Shown piece after piece: positions 21,801-34,152 of a stretch of 64,000 nt of DNA. Below the pieces are notes generated by a model, which made no database searches, was not told the DNA's origin, and was given only the letters and a program-made list of their open reading frames with translations. Each line of letters begins with the position of its first letter. Position 1 is the first letter of the stretch. The position numbers and the translations under genes are program-made. The stretch comes from Sarocladium kiliense (Eukaryota > Ascomycota > Sordariomycetes > Hypocreales > Sarocladiaceae), in the NCBI GenBank assembly GCA_030734395.1, contig JAUZTG010000044.1, forward strand, positions 992,001 to 1,056,000, read 5' to 3'.

Positions 21801-24800
21801 CCCCTCCTCCGCTCTTCCCACGATTATTGATGAGTCCTATCCCGCGTGAACATTTTGTCACATTGCGTATGTATGCAAGTCATCCATCTCAGCAGCAGCC
21901 CTGTCCCTCAGTCCAAGACAGGGGGTTACACGCAGAGACATGACTACAGAACAGCCCCCAAAGCAAGCGCCGAGAGCGATTCTATGCCGTCCGTCACAGG
22001 GAGCGTGACTCGGGGACCACCCTTCCGAAAGGGCTCTTTCTCGATAGAGGTTCGCCTCGTCAGTGGAGGAGTTCCCACGGGCATCACATGCACCTTGGCT
22101 GACGGTGATTGGACAGGCTCGACTGGGCATAGGCTTTCGGGCGCTACGGGATGGCGGTTGGTTGGTGGGAATGGTTACACTCTCACTCTAGACGCAGCTC
22201 CGTCTATCTTTGTCGCTCCTTGTCTTACAGATCCTGCTATTCTGCCTGCTTCTGGATCACCGCTGGAAAAAGTCATCTGGTGCCGCGTCCTCCGAGACGG
22301 CTGGACAAGGAGGGGAGGGGCTGGACTGAACCATCCAAGACTGGTTTTCCGGTCAGCTGTCCTCATGATGCGACGCCGCTGTGTCAAATCACAAACATGC
22401 GATAGATGCAGAAACAGGCACAGGCTAACGCAGCGGATCCCTCAGGGACAATGACGTACATCACCTCGCATGTTATCCTGCGCCGTGAAAGCAGCCCCCA
22501 TGCCAGGCCGTGGCCATGACATTCACGACTATCCTGCTTTCGCGATTAAGCGAAGGCCAGCTCCGCACATCTGCATGAACTACCAATGGATTCGCGGGGT
22601 ACGGAAGCCGCTGATTCAATAGATGCGCTGAAGCTGGGGGGCTTGGAGTGTTCCCTTGCCCAGGCACAAAGACATCACTATCACAGATGGAGGGTTACAG
22701 TTGAGGCTTGCATCTCTTCTTTTGCCACGCGGCTATCTTCGACCTATTCCAGGAATGCAAGATCTTCGGCGCTATTCGGGCCCGTTCTCACGGCCTACCT
22801 CCTCCAGTTGCATCTCGACCACTCGGAACAAAAGGTGATGGAACCTGGTCTCTCCCCAGCCTCGTCGACAGGAGTCAAGTCACATCCACATGTGTAAGGT
22901 GAAGAGGGGTAAAGAGGTTGGGAGAGTTGATGGGCGCTTTTGTGTCTCAACGCCATCGGCGCTTGAGGATGTGACCTTAACTCAGGACTCGACTCTAGTT
23001 GGCTGCTAGTGTGGGACAGCATTGGTGCGATCTGGACTGTCATCTGGACCTGTGCTGGTGGCTTTGGAGTTTTGTTTCAGGACATAGACAGGATGGATGG
23101 TCAGTGTGCAAGGGGGACTTCAGCCTCTTCCGCTGGAGGATGTCGCACACTGTCACACGCACAAGTCACTCCGTGAATGATCCATCAGGTGCCATGTGCC
23201 GTGTCCTGGACTCCTAAGCCTAAAGACGACCTAGTTCCAGAGCCAGTCTCCATCTTCCCCAGAGAGCCATCGCCAGCACGTTTCTGATCTTTTCGAACTA
23301 CATGAGGACGAGAGCGTACTCACGCATGGCAACAGGGCTACAATTCACCCGAATCATTATTGCATTCACCGATCTGTCCTTTCCCCTTTTCGCTGCTGGC
23401 AGTCAATACCGCTAACCATTAACAACTGCCAGCGCTGGACCGAGGGCCTGCACCGTCCACATGGCTGTAGGCCCACCCGCGGGAGGGCTTCCGGGGGAGG
23501 CCATCAATTGCTCAGCCCGAAGCACAGGCCAGTTTCCATCATCTAGCTGCCTTGGTAGTGGAATCCTTAGCGCGCCCTCAAGGGCGTCTGGTTGTGGTGG
23601 GACGACAGGGACAGGGCCGCCACAGTGTCGCTGAATGTCTCACCAGGGAGGATCAGGGCGTCTGCCTCCTCGGTGAGCCGGGACGAGGAATCACACAGTG
23701 TTTGTTTTTGACCGAGATTAGGGACATGTTGACAATAAGGCTCCGCGCCAGACTTGAGGTCCTTGAGGTGGGTTTTCAGGTCATGTTCCAGCTGTGAAGG
23801 TGTGAGACATACAAGGCGCGCCATCGAAGTCCAGGTCCCGGATCACGGAACGAGATGACATTCCTGTTGTTGACCAGATCATACACACGAAATCGCGTCT
23901 TTCGTCGACAAAATGCCCTTCTTGAGTCGCGAAGAGGGAACCGGCATCGGGTACCCACCAGTATCGACATCAGAACAGTCATCATTTCCTTGAACAACTC
24001 ACCAGCCACAACAGGGTCCGCCCCGGTGTGTTAATCGAGACCCCTGGTGTGATACATCGCCAACTTCTGCTCCTTTCCCATCATCATTTCCCACATCCCG
24101 GCCCGTCTATCGTGCACGCACCCTACCCTCTTCCCCGGTACCAGGATTGCTTTAACCAAGCCGGCCTCCCGTGTCGTAATATGTACACTTTTTAAAATGA
24201 CGAGAGTTTAATACCGTGAAAATTTTCACGGCGCGATATTGAGCGTCGCTGGCTACTTTCGAGCATTCGGTGCATGGGGTACCCTTTGCTCCATGGGACT
24301 GGCCTTCTGGAAGTAATGCGAAAGCACTACGCCGATCAATCACATGCAAAGCCGCGGTCGATTGCTTGTGACTCGTCAAGCCAAAATTCTCAGCTTGTCA
24401 GGGCAGAGGGGTGGATATTCGACTGGCTTTCATCAACGAATATCGCCATCCTCGACCAAATGTTCGTTTGCCTTGCTCTGCAACAATCTTCACAAGGGGG
24501 TGTTCGAACAACTCCTCCAACTGAGAGGAATCTTCCTTCTGCTGCGACATCGTGACTCATTCCTACAGACAACAATAGCAAATCCTGTTCCAACCATTCA
24601 GCCAACATCACTCATTCGTCGCGTTCCCACAGCCTTCAGCCCAACGGGATGTGTTGATGTCCAATCGTGCACACGCCCTCCTATTTTACTCACCGTAGTC
24701 CTCTCACTCCCAACAAACGGACGCGGAGCCTGCAGCGCCACACCAGCGCGCGACGTCCCGATTGGCACAAAAGCCGCCTTGGGTGGTGGAAATTCGCTGC

Positions 24801-27800
24801 GGGACACGTCGCAGCTGCATTGGCGTATCCCTCCCTGTGGACAGCTCAAGCGCGACGGCGCAGCTGGTCAGAGACATCGTCACTGCCTCTGAACAGCAGA
24901 TCCCATCTCCTAGAATAGACCCAAACAATGCAGTCCAGTAGTGGCCGTGTCGAGTCCCGATGCAAAGACGATGGAGCTTCGCAAATTCCTTCACCGCTTC
25001 GACCATCGAGGTGCCGGCCCGGAGGCCGGCTGCAGAACGGAACCCTTGTCGCTGTTTGATACCGCGGCACCTCTTCAAGAAGTTGACAGCATTTTGAGTC
25101 CCCATCTTTTTGGTCCCAGAGATCAACGGAGCTGATTGTCAGTATTGCATGTACGCGCCATCCAGCCCCTCCCCTGGCTGTCCCTCTATCTATCTAAATC
25201 CATATCGACCCGTGTCTTGGGTCGGGGACGTATCGCCCATCTTCATCTCCTCCGTACTCAACTGGGCGAAGATGAGCCTGCTTGCTCTGAAACCCTGAAT
25301 TTGCACATTTTGTCGATTTGTAAGAAGTGAAAATAGTATTCTTGTGGGTGTAAGCCACAAGAGTCATTCCTGGGTTCGCAAGCCCTGACGCGCAGGGGTT
25401 CCTGACGCGAATTGTCAGAGATGGAGGGCTGAACCAGCCAACCCAAGACCTTTCACATGCGTCGGGGTTCATTCTTTACGTGTCATAGTAATAGCCAATA
25501 CCAGGGTTCCCAACAAGATCTACTGTAGCAAATTCGCAAAGAGAAAACAAGGAAACGGTCAGCAGGACCGTACAGCGGGAGTTGAAGGTAATCTAAGGAT
25601 CATGCAAGCCCCTCATTCCTTGTTCTTGTCCCGACCGCTTCTTTCAAAATGTTGCGTCACGCAAGGAGGGGCAAGACTATGCAGGGCCCTTTTTTGCATG
25701 CGCCAGCGCAGGATGTGTATATTCCCATACCGGATTATCATCGTTGAGCCCGAATGGAAACACGCAGAAGGAAGTCTAGACGAGCTGGAGGGGCAGAGAA
25801 TTGAGGGTTGGCATTGCCCAATATCCCGAGCTTCAGAGTCATGACTGGGCCGCAGCCCGTTCTCGGTGATGAGGGAAGCTCATGCACGCCCCTCAGTCTG
25901 CATTGCATAGACGTGCAGCCTCTGGGTGTTTTTTTGCATCGGAGCCTTAATTCATGCAATGATACCTGAGCGTCAGTCACTGTCTGATGTTACAGACCGA
26001 CGGGAAACTCCACCGGGTCGCACTACAGGTCACCTAGTATTGACAACATGGCATTACCAACCTACACGCCGTTGCTCGTGAAGAAAGCACAAGTGAGGAG
26101 ACTTTTGGCGTTTATTGTTAGGAACTTATTGGGAGTGCTCATACCGCAAGAGTCATGTATCGCGGGCTGGCAGGCATGAAATACGCGATCAGCTTCGCGA
26201 ATACATTCCATTACCAAGGCAGCATCACTGAACACGTCTGCGCAGCAACAACCCGCAAGGCAGCCGAGAAACTGCCAAACGGTCTTACTCAGAGTATCAC
26301 ACAATGCGCATTGCCTCCCATCCTCACCGTATAATCCGTGCCCAAAGGGTGTCCAAATAACCAAACACCGCAAACCCACTGAACAACGCATCAACTGGGT
26401 CCCTAGGCCTTTCAGCGACCACCAGCCGCTGGGAACACGTCCGTGCTGTCGCCGAGCCCGCCTTCGCACCGCCACGATGAGCAATGCGTAATGCTCTGCT
26501 GCTGCGACATCTGCGTTCCCTAGTCCTTGGCTCTTCTCGTTTCGTGTGGCAGCGAACGAGAAAAGGTGCAGTTTTGCTTCCAAGTCCGTGGCCCCCGGAC
26601 CTGACCGGACCCCACGCCACCCGGTGCAAGGACCCACATCCGGAGCGTCCCGATCCTCGCCCCCGGGACGAAGAAAGTTGCCACCGACTGTTCGGTAGTT
26701 GATATCGTGCAATTGGATATTGGCTAAGGCCAAAGGATGGCTGGCGCTGTCATGTGATAGTAGATGACTCACCTAATGCCAATTGCCGGCAAAGTACGTT
26801 ACTATTATTGGTGATACTCCAGCCACCGATCGTTGATAAGCCTCAAACAAGACATCTTTTGATCGGCAATCCCAACAAAGGCAGGACTTGGAAAAGGATA
26901 GGCCTGCACCCCGTGAATGAGGGTGAGCCAGGTTCCTCCATAGAAACCGGTTTTCGATGATACCCAACCGGGGCTGTACCTTGCATTGGTCATGTGAGTC
27001 ACTTCAGATGTATTGCAAGGCCATTTTCATCGTCACAGTTCACTATGATAGGTTCGTCGGACCACCACGCACCGGGGAGGATTGCTCAGGAGACCAATCA
27101 ATGATCCTGGACATGGTCTTCTGACCATTCCAGGATATTCGGATTTATTTCAAACGGCAGCCTGAAATGATGGCTGCTACATGTCCACGTTGTCCTGGTC
27201 CTACCCTACACCCACTCACCGGCTTTCACGACACAAGTGAACAGGCTTCCTCCAAGACGCAAGCTTGGAGGCCTCTTATTAACTCTGAATGACGCTATGG
27301 TGTCTTTTGAGAGCGCCTGAGAATTCTGCGACACGTCATCACTCTGCCTTGCGCACGCGCGACATCTTTGCATGTGACAGTCCCTCACCCTCCCGGTCAG
27401 CCCGTGACAACCTCCAAGCTAGGTTCACTTCCACACACTATGGGAGAAGCCCCTGAAGTCTATGCGGTCATTGGTTGGGCACTCTTGAAAGCAGAGAGAG
27501 AGTGGCAAATCGCGGAAGAGCTGGATGCTGGGAGATTCAAGGCGATATAACGACACACCCCTGATAGTGAGGTGACCGTGAAGTTATTCACGATGACCCC
27601 CTGCCGCTGTTGACTCGTCAGTCAAGCTTGAAGCAATCTCGCACTGTGTAACTGTTAAGCCCTTTTCAAGCTTGAGACTTCATAGAGGAACGAGGCCGAC
27701 GCCATGAGAGATCTGGAGCTGCAGTGTTGTGAGGCTTTGCTCCAACCATTGCGCGACTTTGCCGTAAGGGGAATATACGCCCTCTGGGATGACTCAAAGG

Positions 27801-28468
27801 CACACGACGTCGGGCGGATTGCATTCACTGTGTAGAAGGTACAACAACTGTTGACAAGCCTTGGAATAACATAGACAATTGTGGGATTGTCGAATAGTTG
27901 TACAGGCTACATGTTGCAAATTAACTAACAACTGCTATAACATGCTTCCCGCCATAAGAAGCGAACCTAGGTTCTTTGCTGAACATAGTGGCACCCACAT
28001 CAGTCCTCTGATGACCGATACCACTGAACCACGCATGAGGCTGGATCTCAAGCATTGGTAGATACTCAACCAGGGCGTCAGACCATCTTCCGAGCCCGCG
28101 TAGCATCGGTCGATGGAGCAGCCCCGGTTGTAAAGGGAGACGTGTGCCCCTCCTGCAGGCTTGGTAGCTGTGCTGTACGACAGCGATAGGCACCTTGGGC
28201 GCCAAGTTCCCTGCCGACGACAACTGAGGCCTCGAGGTCGTCCAAAAAAAAAGGTGATCAGCAGATACCCAAGACTTCCGAATAGGAATCGCTGGTATAG
28301 CCGAGGTTTCCCACGCCAATATTATAAGAGCTGAAGCGAGGCCGCTAAGTGCCGATGATCGTGATCTATTCGGCGGTCGACAGCAGGTGTCACAAGTTGG
28401 CGTCAGATCGTATCATTCATTTCGTAAATCGTTGTTCGAGTAGAGTCGTTTGGTCGATCGCCGGATAA
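18809..28468. other. 9.7-kb region without a convincing gene
   Basis: No open frame here reaches 240 codons, and none of the longer ones (for example 19278-19802 plus, 21846-22454 plus, 26062-26772 minus) shows a domain, signal peptide, or exon chain joined by good splice sites. Composition is ordinary rather than A/T-rich, so it is not an obviously RIP-mutated transposon block. I saw no terminal repeats. The left end holds the leader and promoter of the gp1-like gene. The remainder could be a large regulatory region, a non-coding transcript locus or decayed sequence. Confidence 0.55.
19270..19277 (-). promoter_or_regulatory. Possible TATA box of the gp1-like gene
   Basis: A palindromic TATATATA lies about 460 bases upstream of the ATG at 18808, followed on the minus strand by a long leader. 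If used, the 5' UTR would exceed 400 nt, which is typical of regulated fungal genes. Confidence 0.3.
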
Positions 28469-29731
28469 TCACGCCGGGTCGAAGGGCTTGCGGGCATAGA
28501 TGGCATGATACGGGAAGTAGGTATGGTGCTTCGGCAGCCCGTTCTCTTCATCGCTCAGTCCCTTCCTCACTTCGACCAGGAACATCTCAATTTGCAGCGG
28601 TGTCCAGCCCAATCCATCACGGAAGGGCTTCCTCGCCAGACCATTCAAGCCCCACATGACTACATCGCGCATAATGTAGCCACACTCTTGAAGGCGCTTC
28701 TTCTTTGCCCAGGGACCGATGGGACATTTGAGGCCCTTGCGCCAGATGTCTGTGAAGCCGGCCTGGATGAGCTCAGGTTCGACAGAGCGCACGGCGTGGA
28801 GGTCGGCGCCGAAGCAGGACATGCCTTGGTCGAGATAGCCAATGAAGTCGCGCCAGGCGAATGGACCACTACAAGAGTCGTCGTCGCAGCCGTCGACGTA
28901 CTCGAACTCGTGGATCTCGATGTAGCCTCCAGGCTTCAGGTGCCTAAGGGGATAAAAGGTGAGTCGATGTCATAAGTTTGCTAATTGATCGTGGTGGCTT
29001 ACTTGTATATCCTATCCCAGACCTCTTTCCGGTCACGGAGGGAGTGAACTACATGCCGAATATGAATGTAGTCGAAGTAGTTCTCAGGGTACGCCCAGCC
29101 AGCCTCATGTTCGATGTCATCAACCACGAACGAGACATTGCTAGGCACCCAGTCCGGCTGAATGGGAGACAGGTCGAGGCCATTGAACTCTGACTTGGGG
29201 AAGATATCGGCCACTGAGAAGGAGAGGGTCAGTTGAAGCCTGGGAGATGTGAGACATACGGATGCAACTTACATTCGACCACCCACTTTCCCGTGCCGGT
29301 GCCTGCATGCCATGGAAATGTAAGTCATTGCCCTTCGTCTCCAGCACCACCGTAAATGACGTACCGAGGTCCAGCACCGTCGCGCCGCTTTCCAGCATGC
29401 CCTGAATAGGCGCATAGAAGTATGCTCCTTCACACAAATGAAGACAGACGTTGTGCTTCAACTCATCCCGGTACTGCTCCGTCTCGTCGTTTGGGAATGA
29501 GTACGATCCAGCATGGTAAGCGTGATACCGCAGCCCTCCGGCGACAATGTGCTCCCGAATGCTGTCAGTCAGACTGCGCGTGTCGTCATCAACGTCCTCC
29601 CGCAGCGTCTCGCCTTGCTCAAGGCTTTTGATGAGCGCAACCTCCTGCGACGATCCGACTGCCAGGGCCGATCCAGTCGATGCGGGGGAAGGCAGCCGCT
29701 GTTGCGATGAGTGGTTGGGGTCAGAGTCCAT
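28469..29731 (-). CDS. LaeA-like SAM-dependent methyltransferase
   Basis: Four exons, 29731-29365, 29302-29273, 29213-29003 and 28943-28469, give 360 residues. The start is the ATG in GCCATGG at 29731; the open frame runs slightly further only through a TTG. Motif I DLGTGTGKW (121-129) binds SAM. GLDLSPIQPDWVPSNV, FDYIHIRHVVHSL and LKPGGYIEIHE are the diagnostic blocks of the LaeA/TAM-domain family of fungal methyltransferases. Family members include the global secondary-metabolism regulator LaeA, but most paralogues are uncharacterised, so a regulatory role is inference. Exon 2 is only 30 nt and carries most of motif I. Introns are 62, 59 and 59 nt with GTACGT, GTAAGT and GTAAGC donors. A run of eight or nine C residues lies just upstream of the ATG. 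Confidence 0.88.
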
Positions 29732-32253
29732 GGCGGTCAAGCACCGCCCGCGGCAGGGGGGGGACGTTCTAAGAATACACGCAAGGAATCCCGCGAAGGA
29801 CGGTCGAAGCGAATGATTGTTTGCGATGTTGATTTTTCACGATCAGAGGAGGCGAAATGCCATTCGGAAGACGGGCCGGGGGGGACATAGCGGGCTTTAT
29901 TCAACTCTGGAAAGCGGGAACATGCGCAACCTGGGTCCTCCATCCAAGCCCCAAAATCCAGCCTGCTGGGAACATGGCTTCTCCCCCTTCTTTTCTCGTG
30001 CTAGTCCATGCTCACTCTAGCCAGCGTAGCGGAGCTCCCAGTTCGTTCGTGCAGAAAGCGGACTGGGGGGAGGGTCAGGGAGGGAGGAGGGGACCCAGCG
30101 CTAGGAGCGCACAGGGTTTAGGCCTTACGGTAACCCAAGGGCCGAGAAGCAAAGGGGAAAAAAACCAGGCTTTCACTTTTCCCAGCCTGTGTTTGCTAGT
30201 CTGGTCTGGCTTTGATGGCTCCCTCACCCCGGTTCTGTGGGTGCTGGGTTGCAGTCGGTAGATGCGGGAACGGGAGATGCAGGGTTGTTTATTCGGGTCC
30301 TCCGCGTCAGTGGTTCGAGCAGATGCACCAGCGCATGACAAGTGCGAAGCCGATCCCTGCTGATCTGAGCTGGCGAGGGTGGATTGCAGGTTCCAGCGGT
30401 CACAGCATGCTGAGCAACAAAAGCGCCGACGCCGTCCTTTGCCTGTCCCTGTCTTGTTTCGTGCTCTGCCAGCATTACAACACGCACAGGTGACATGGCT
30501 TCTGCTTCAGCAGTGAAAGACGACGCTATCCCTCGGCTAGCCTCACGTTTTTTGCTCTATTCTGCAAAGCTTAACTGTCAAAGTCAAAATCGAGGGGCCG
30601 TGTCTTGTCCCGGGCCTCGTGAGATGCCCCACGTCTGCATTCCATCTGCGCTTCCGCATGCGGACGAGACGAAAGTTGCATCCGCAGACCACGTTGAGCC
30701 TGTACAGCAAAGTTCATGAGGGTAAGCGAGGGATTATGGCGCCGTTGGTCTCCATTACGGCGTCATAGCGCGGAAAGTCAGACATGAATCGTAAGAAGTA
30801 CTCGAGTCCGCGAGGGTCCTCAACCCACGCGTGAGACCTATTTGGCCGTGACCCAGACGGGCGGGCCACCACCCACGAGTTGGGAAGCGACAAGAGACAC
30901 ATTCGGGAGGGTGGGCAGATGTCCCGTGAGACCGGTACGAGCCGCCAACCAGAGCGTTGGGACAGAATGACGGTGTGCGATAGTGGTGGAGCGGCCTAGA
31001 TGAGTTGTTCTCAAGGTGCAGCGACGGCTCCGAGTCAGCTTGAGATTATCTGCGTTCCCCCGGTTAGCGGTAATTCTCGCAACTGGAATTTGCCAACGGT
31101 GCAGAATCTCGCCACAGGCGTTGTTCAAGTTTCCTCAAGTCTGAGCTTGCGAGGATAGACTGGACTAGAACCACACACTGGTCACCCAAGACCACCACAC
31201 AGCACAGATTTCTCCTCCTCTTTGAGCTGACCACTTCGAAGAAGCCATTCAACATGCAAACCAGCACAGTGGGCTGCCAACGAATGCCCCGAGCGGGGTG
31301 GAGGGCACCAAACGACGGAACTGGTTGGGATGTCTCGCACGCAGCCACCACCAGCCAGCGCCTCGTCTCGCTGCATGCAGAGTTACAACATCCCCCCCTC
31401 TTGCAAGGATCAGAGAGATCAGAACCAACAGTCGTACCATTCGCTCGGGTCCAACGGAGATAGGTGAGATGATGATGACAGCGAAGTTCTGGATCCGGCT
31501 TGGGCTGAGGTGAGGCTGTTGGCTGTTGGTCCCTTTGAACTGCAGCCTTTGGAAGACTTGCCAATGCGGCCCCTTTGCTTGACCATCCTTACCCAGCCAG
31601 CCACCCCTGATCCTTACTACCGTGGCTTCAACCCCTTGTTGGTCGGGAGGACGGTTTTCAATGGGGGCCCTGGCGATCACAAGCCGGTCCACTTAGCGGA
31701 GATAACACTTCCCTCGCAGGTTTCAAGAATCCTTCTCTTAATAGTAGTTGTCCTTTGTCTCAACCTTCTCACTCATCTGATCATCGACCGACTTTCGCAG
31801 GAGCGACTTGGTAAGCAAACTGGGTCCTTTCCCACGACCAGCTCCATCGTATGCATGTCAATCAAGCGCATCCATCGCTCCCCCGCACAGGCATGTCTAG
31901 CGCTCCGTCGCGATGGAACAGCGTCCTGCACACACGGAATTGATTGCTATCCCAGACCTAGCCCTGCTGCAGACTCGACCCGCCCAGCGACATCTTTGTG
32001 GGACGACGATCGAGGGGTTGAGGGGTTTGAGGGGCTGAGAGCTTGGCTGTGATGGGTGCATCCCTCATTGAGCCTGTACTGTTGGCCAGCCTTCAATATT
32101 GATACAATTCCTGGTTCTCGGTGATGCATGGAACACTATGAGGCTCGTGCCGTGTGAGGACAATAGCAACGGCGACGACTTGCATGCGTGCCCATGACAA
32201 AGCGCAATTCAGTTAATTGATCTCAAACCAGCGCGACTACACCGCCTCTTCAC
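29732..32253. other. Intergenic region, 2.5 kb
   Basis: Promoter side of the LaeA-like gene and 3' flank of the SDR gene. Several overlapping short frames exist at 31064-32052 on both strands but none looks like a protein. A strong G-rich run lies at 30065-30092. No RNA gene or transposon was recognised. Confidence 0.5.
30065..30092 (+). repeat. G-run cluster with G-quadruplex potential
   Basis: Five runs of three or more G (6, 3, 3, 3 and 4) separated by one to four bases fit the standard four-tract quadruplex pattern. It lies about 335 bases upstream of the LaeA-like ATG, on the strand opposite to that gene's coding strand. Function is unknown. Confidence 0.45.
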
Positions 32254-33405
32254 TCAGTGCAACACAAGATCGTCCATTGGGCATCCCTGCTGCGTAGAAT
32301 CGCTCTTTGTCTTCTCCGTCACAACCTTGCGCGTGAGCTCCATCAGCCTGTCGGCTAGCTCATCATCCTGAGCAAGCTCGCTGCCAGGCTCAGGCACAGC
32401 TGGTGGGCAGATATATTTGCCCGAGTCGTTGATAGCCGTTGCGGCGTATACAGAGCTTACTGCACCTTCAAACTGATCCTTCTTGAAAGGCTCCATGCCA
32501 ACGGACATGGCGTAGCCACCCAGAGGGTATCTGCATTGCTGTGTTAGCTGTGCTGATTCAGTCTCTCGGCTGTTCGACAGTGGATACATACGGCTCGTGA
32601 ATATCCTCCTTGCTCATTTTTGAGCTCACAAAGCCAGGGTGTGTGGCGTTCATCAAGACGTTCGGGTGACCGTTGTTGGTGACCTTGCGAGCAAAATACC
32701 TTGTATACAGGATGCTGGCCAACTTGCTGCGGCCGTATTGTCCATTGGGGCCGAGATCCTGGTTGAGCTCCTCGAGGCTCTCAAACTTGGTGTCTTTCGG
32801 TGCAGCTTGATGCGCGTTGCTCGCCTGGTTCGAGATGCGAACCGTGTTACCGGACTCCGCCGTCTTCTTCATAAGCGGCAAGAGATGCGAGGTCAACACG
32901 ACGTGACCCATGTGGTTCAGAGCCATATGCCTGTCGACGCCATAGTCGGTCAGCTGGTAAGTCATGATGCCTCTACCCGCATTGTTCACCAAGATATCCA
33001 ACCGATCAGTTTGTTTCTTGATCTCCTCGGCAACTTCTTTTGTTTGCTTCCAGTCGGTCAGGTCGCACTGCAACCAGACTGTGCGGTCGGCCGCCTCCTG
33101 ACCCAGGTCATTCGCAATGCTGGCCTTTGCGCCGTCGACGACATCCTTGCTCACTGAGAGGATGAAGAGCTTCGCAATGTTGTGCTTGAGGAGGGTGTAT
33201 GTGATGCCGTAGCCAATCCCTTCGCTTCCACCAGTAACAACGGCAACCTTATTCGTGAGGTCAGGGGTATCATCAAGGCTGAATTGGTGGGTTCCGAGCT
33301 TCTTCGCAGCATCACCACCGAAATTCTCTGCAATAGTGTTCTAAACAATGTCAACATTGAGACCAATGAGGATGCGTGGCGCTTTCAGACCTTGATAGCG
33401 TCCAT
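32254..33405 (-). CDS. Short-chain dehydrogenase/reductase
   Basis: Three exons, 33405-33391, 33340-32592 and 32530-32254, give 346 residues. The first coding exon is 15 nt (five codons). Its intron has an unusual GTCTGA donor but a good TTGAC branch and TTTAG acceptor, and joining it yields the common fungal SDR N-terminus (NTIAENFGG). The nucleotide-binding motif TGGSEGIG is at 41-48, NNAG at 124-127 and the catalytic YGRSK (Tyr207, Lys211) follows, with a serine about 30 residues earlier. It should catalyse an NAD(P)-dependent carbonyl/alcohol conversion on an unknown small molecule. The C-terminal extension (about 290-346) resembles fungal WW-domain-oxidoreductase or retinol-dehydrogenase-like SDRs, which makes a link to the retinal module 3 kb away conceivable but unproven. 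Confidence 0.88.
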
Positions 33406-34152
33406 AGTCGGCTGTGCCGTTGAATATCTACGAACAGATTTGGGTGTTCTTGAGTTTGATTTAGATCTGAAGAGTCTGAGCTGCTTGTTCGATGCTGAGG
33501 AATTCGTGTGATATGAGTGGTACTGTGCCTGAAAGCCATTTATGTGGTGTCGCCAACTCTTTGGTGATGATTCATCAGTGCGCGGAGATGAAGCTCCTCG
33601 CATGACGTAGCGACGGCCACGCGGTGCTCTCCTGCAGGTTGCCAGAGGCAGAAGCAATACATTTGATTTCGCAGACATCTCGATGGCTGAGGATGACGAC
33701 GAGAGATGCAGCGTTTTGACGCACAGTGTCGAGTGATACTCGTAGACTTGGGACTCTGGGCGGGCCATATATGGGGTTCTTGGGGACCCTGTCACGATAC
33801 TTGGATGACGGCTATTGGTTCACATCAGGGGATCATCGCAAATCTCGACCATCGGGAACAGCCGTTAGATCTCAGATCGGGGTTTGAATTAGTTTCCTTT
33901 GGGAATGCGGCTGTTCTGCGTGCATCTATGGTCCGTCAGACAGCTCTGCTCCGATCTGGTATCCGCTCGGCTTGACATACCTCTTCCCTCCAATGCATGA
34001 AGACGGCTGGAGACTCGCAAGTCCATTGTTGAAAATGGTATTCATCTAATGACTCAATCTGACATGTGGAATCGCCCAAAACTTTTACAAGACACACCTC
34101 ACCAACACCTCGCGCCGCCCATGCTTATGTTTTTTTATAAACACCATCTCTC
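33406..34152. other. Intergenic, SDR promoter region
   Basis: About 750 bases between the SDR start and the stop of the MetE-like gene, both on the minus strand. It contains the SDR promoter and the 3' end of the MetE-like gene, with an A/T-rich stretch at 34125-34155. No gene seen. Confidence 0.55.

Noticed and set aside
26062..26772. 236-codon minus-strand frame inside the gene-poor region
   Set aside because: Composition resembles random translation and there are no flanking exons, signal or domain.
31510..32052. 180-codon plus-strand frame with a hydrophobic stretch
   Set aside because: No homology I recognise, overlapped by several other chance frames on both strands, and no promoter or splice support.
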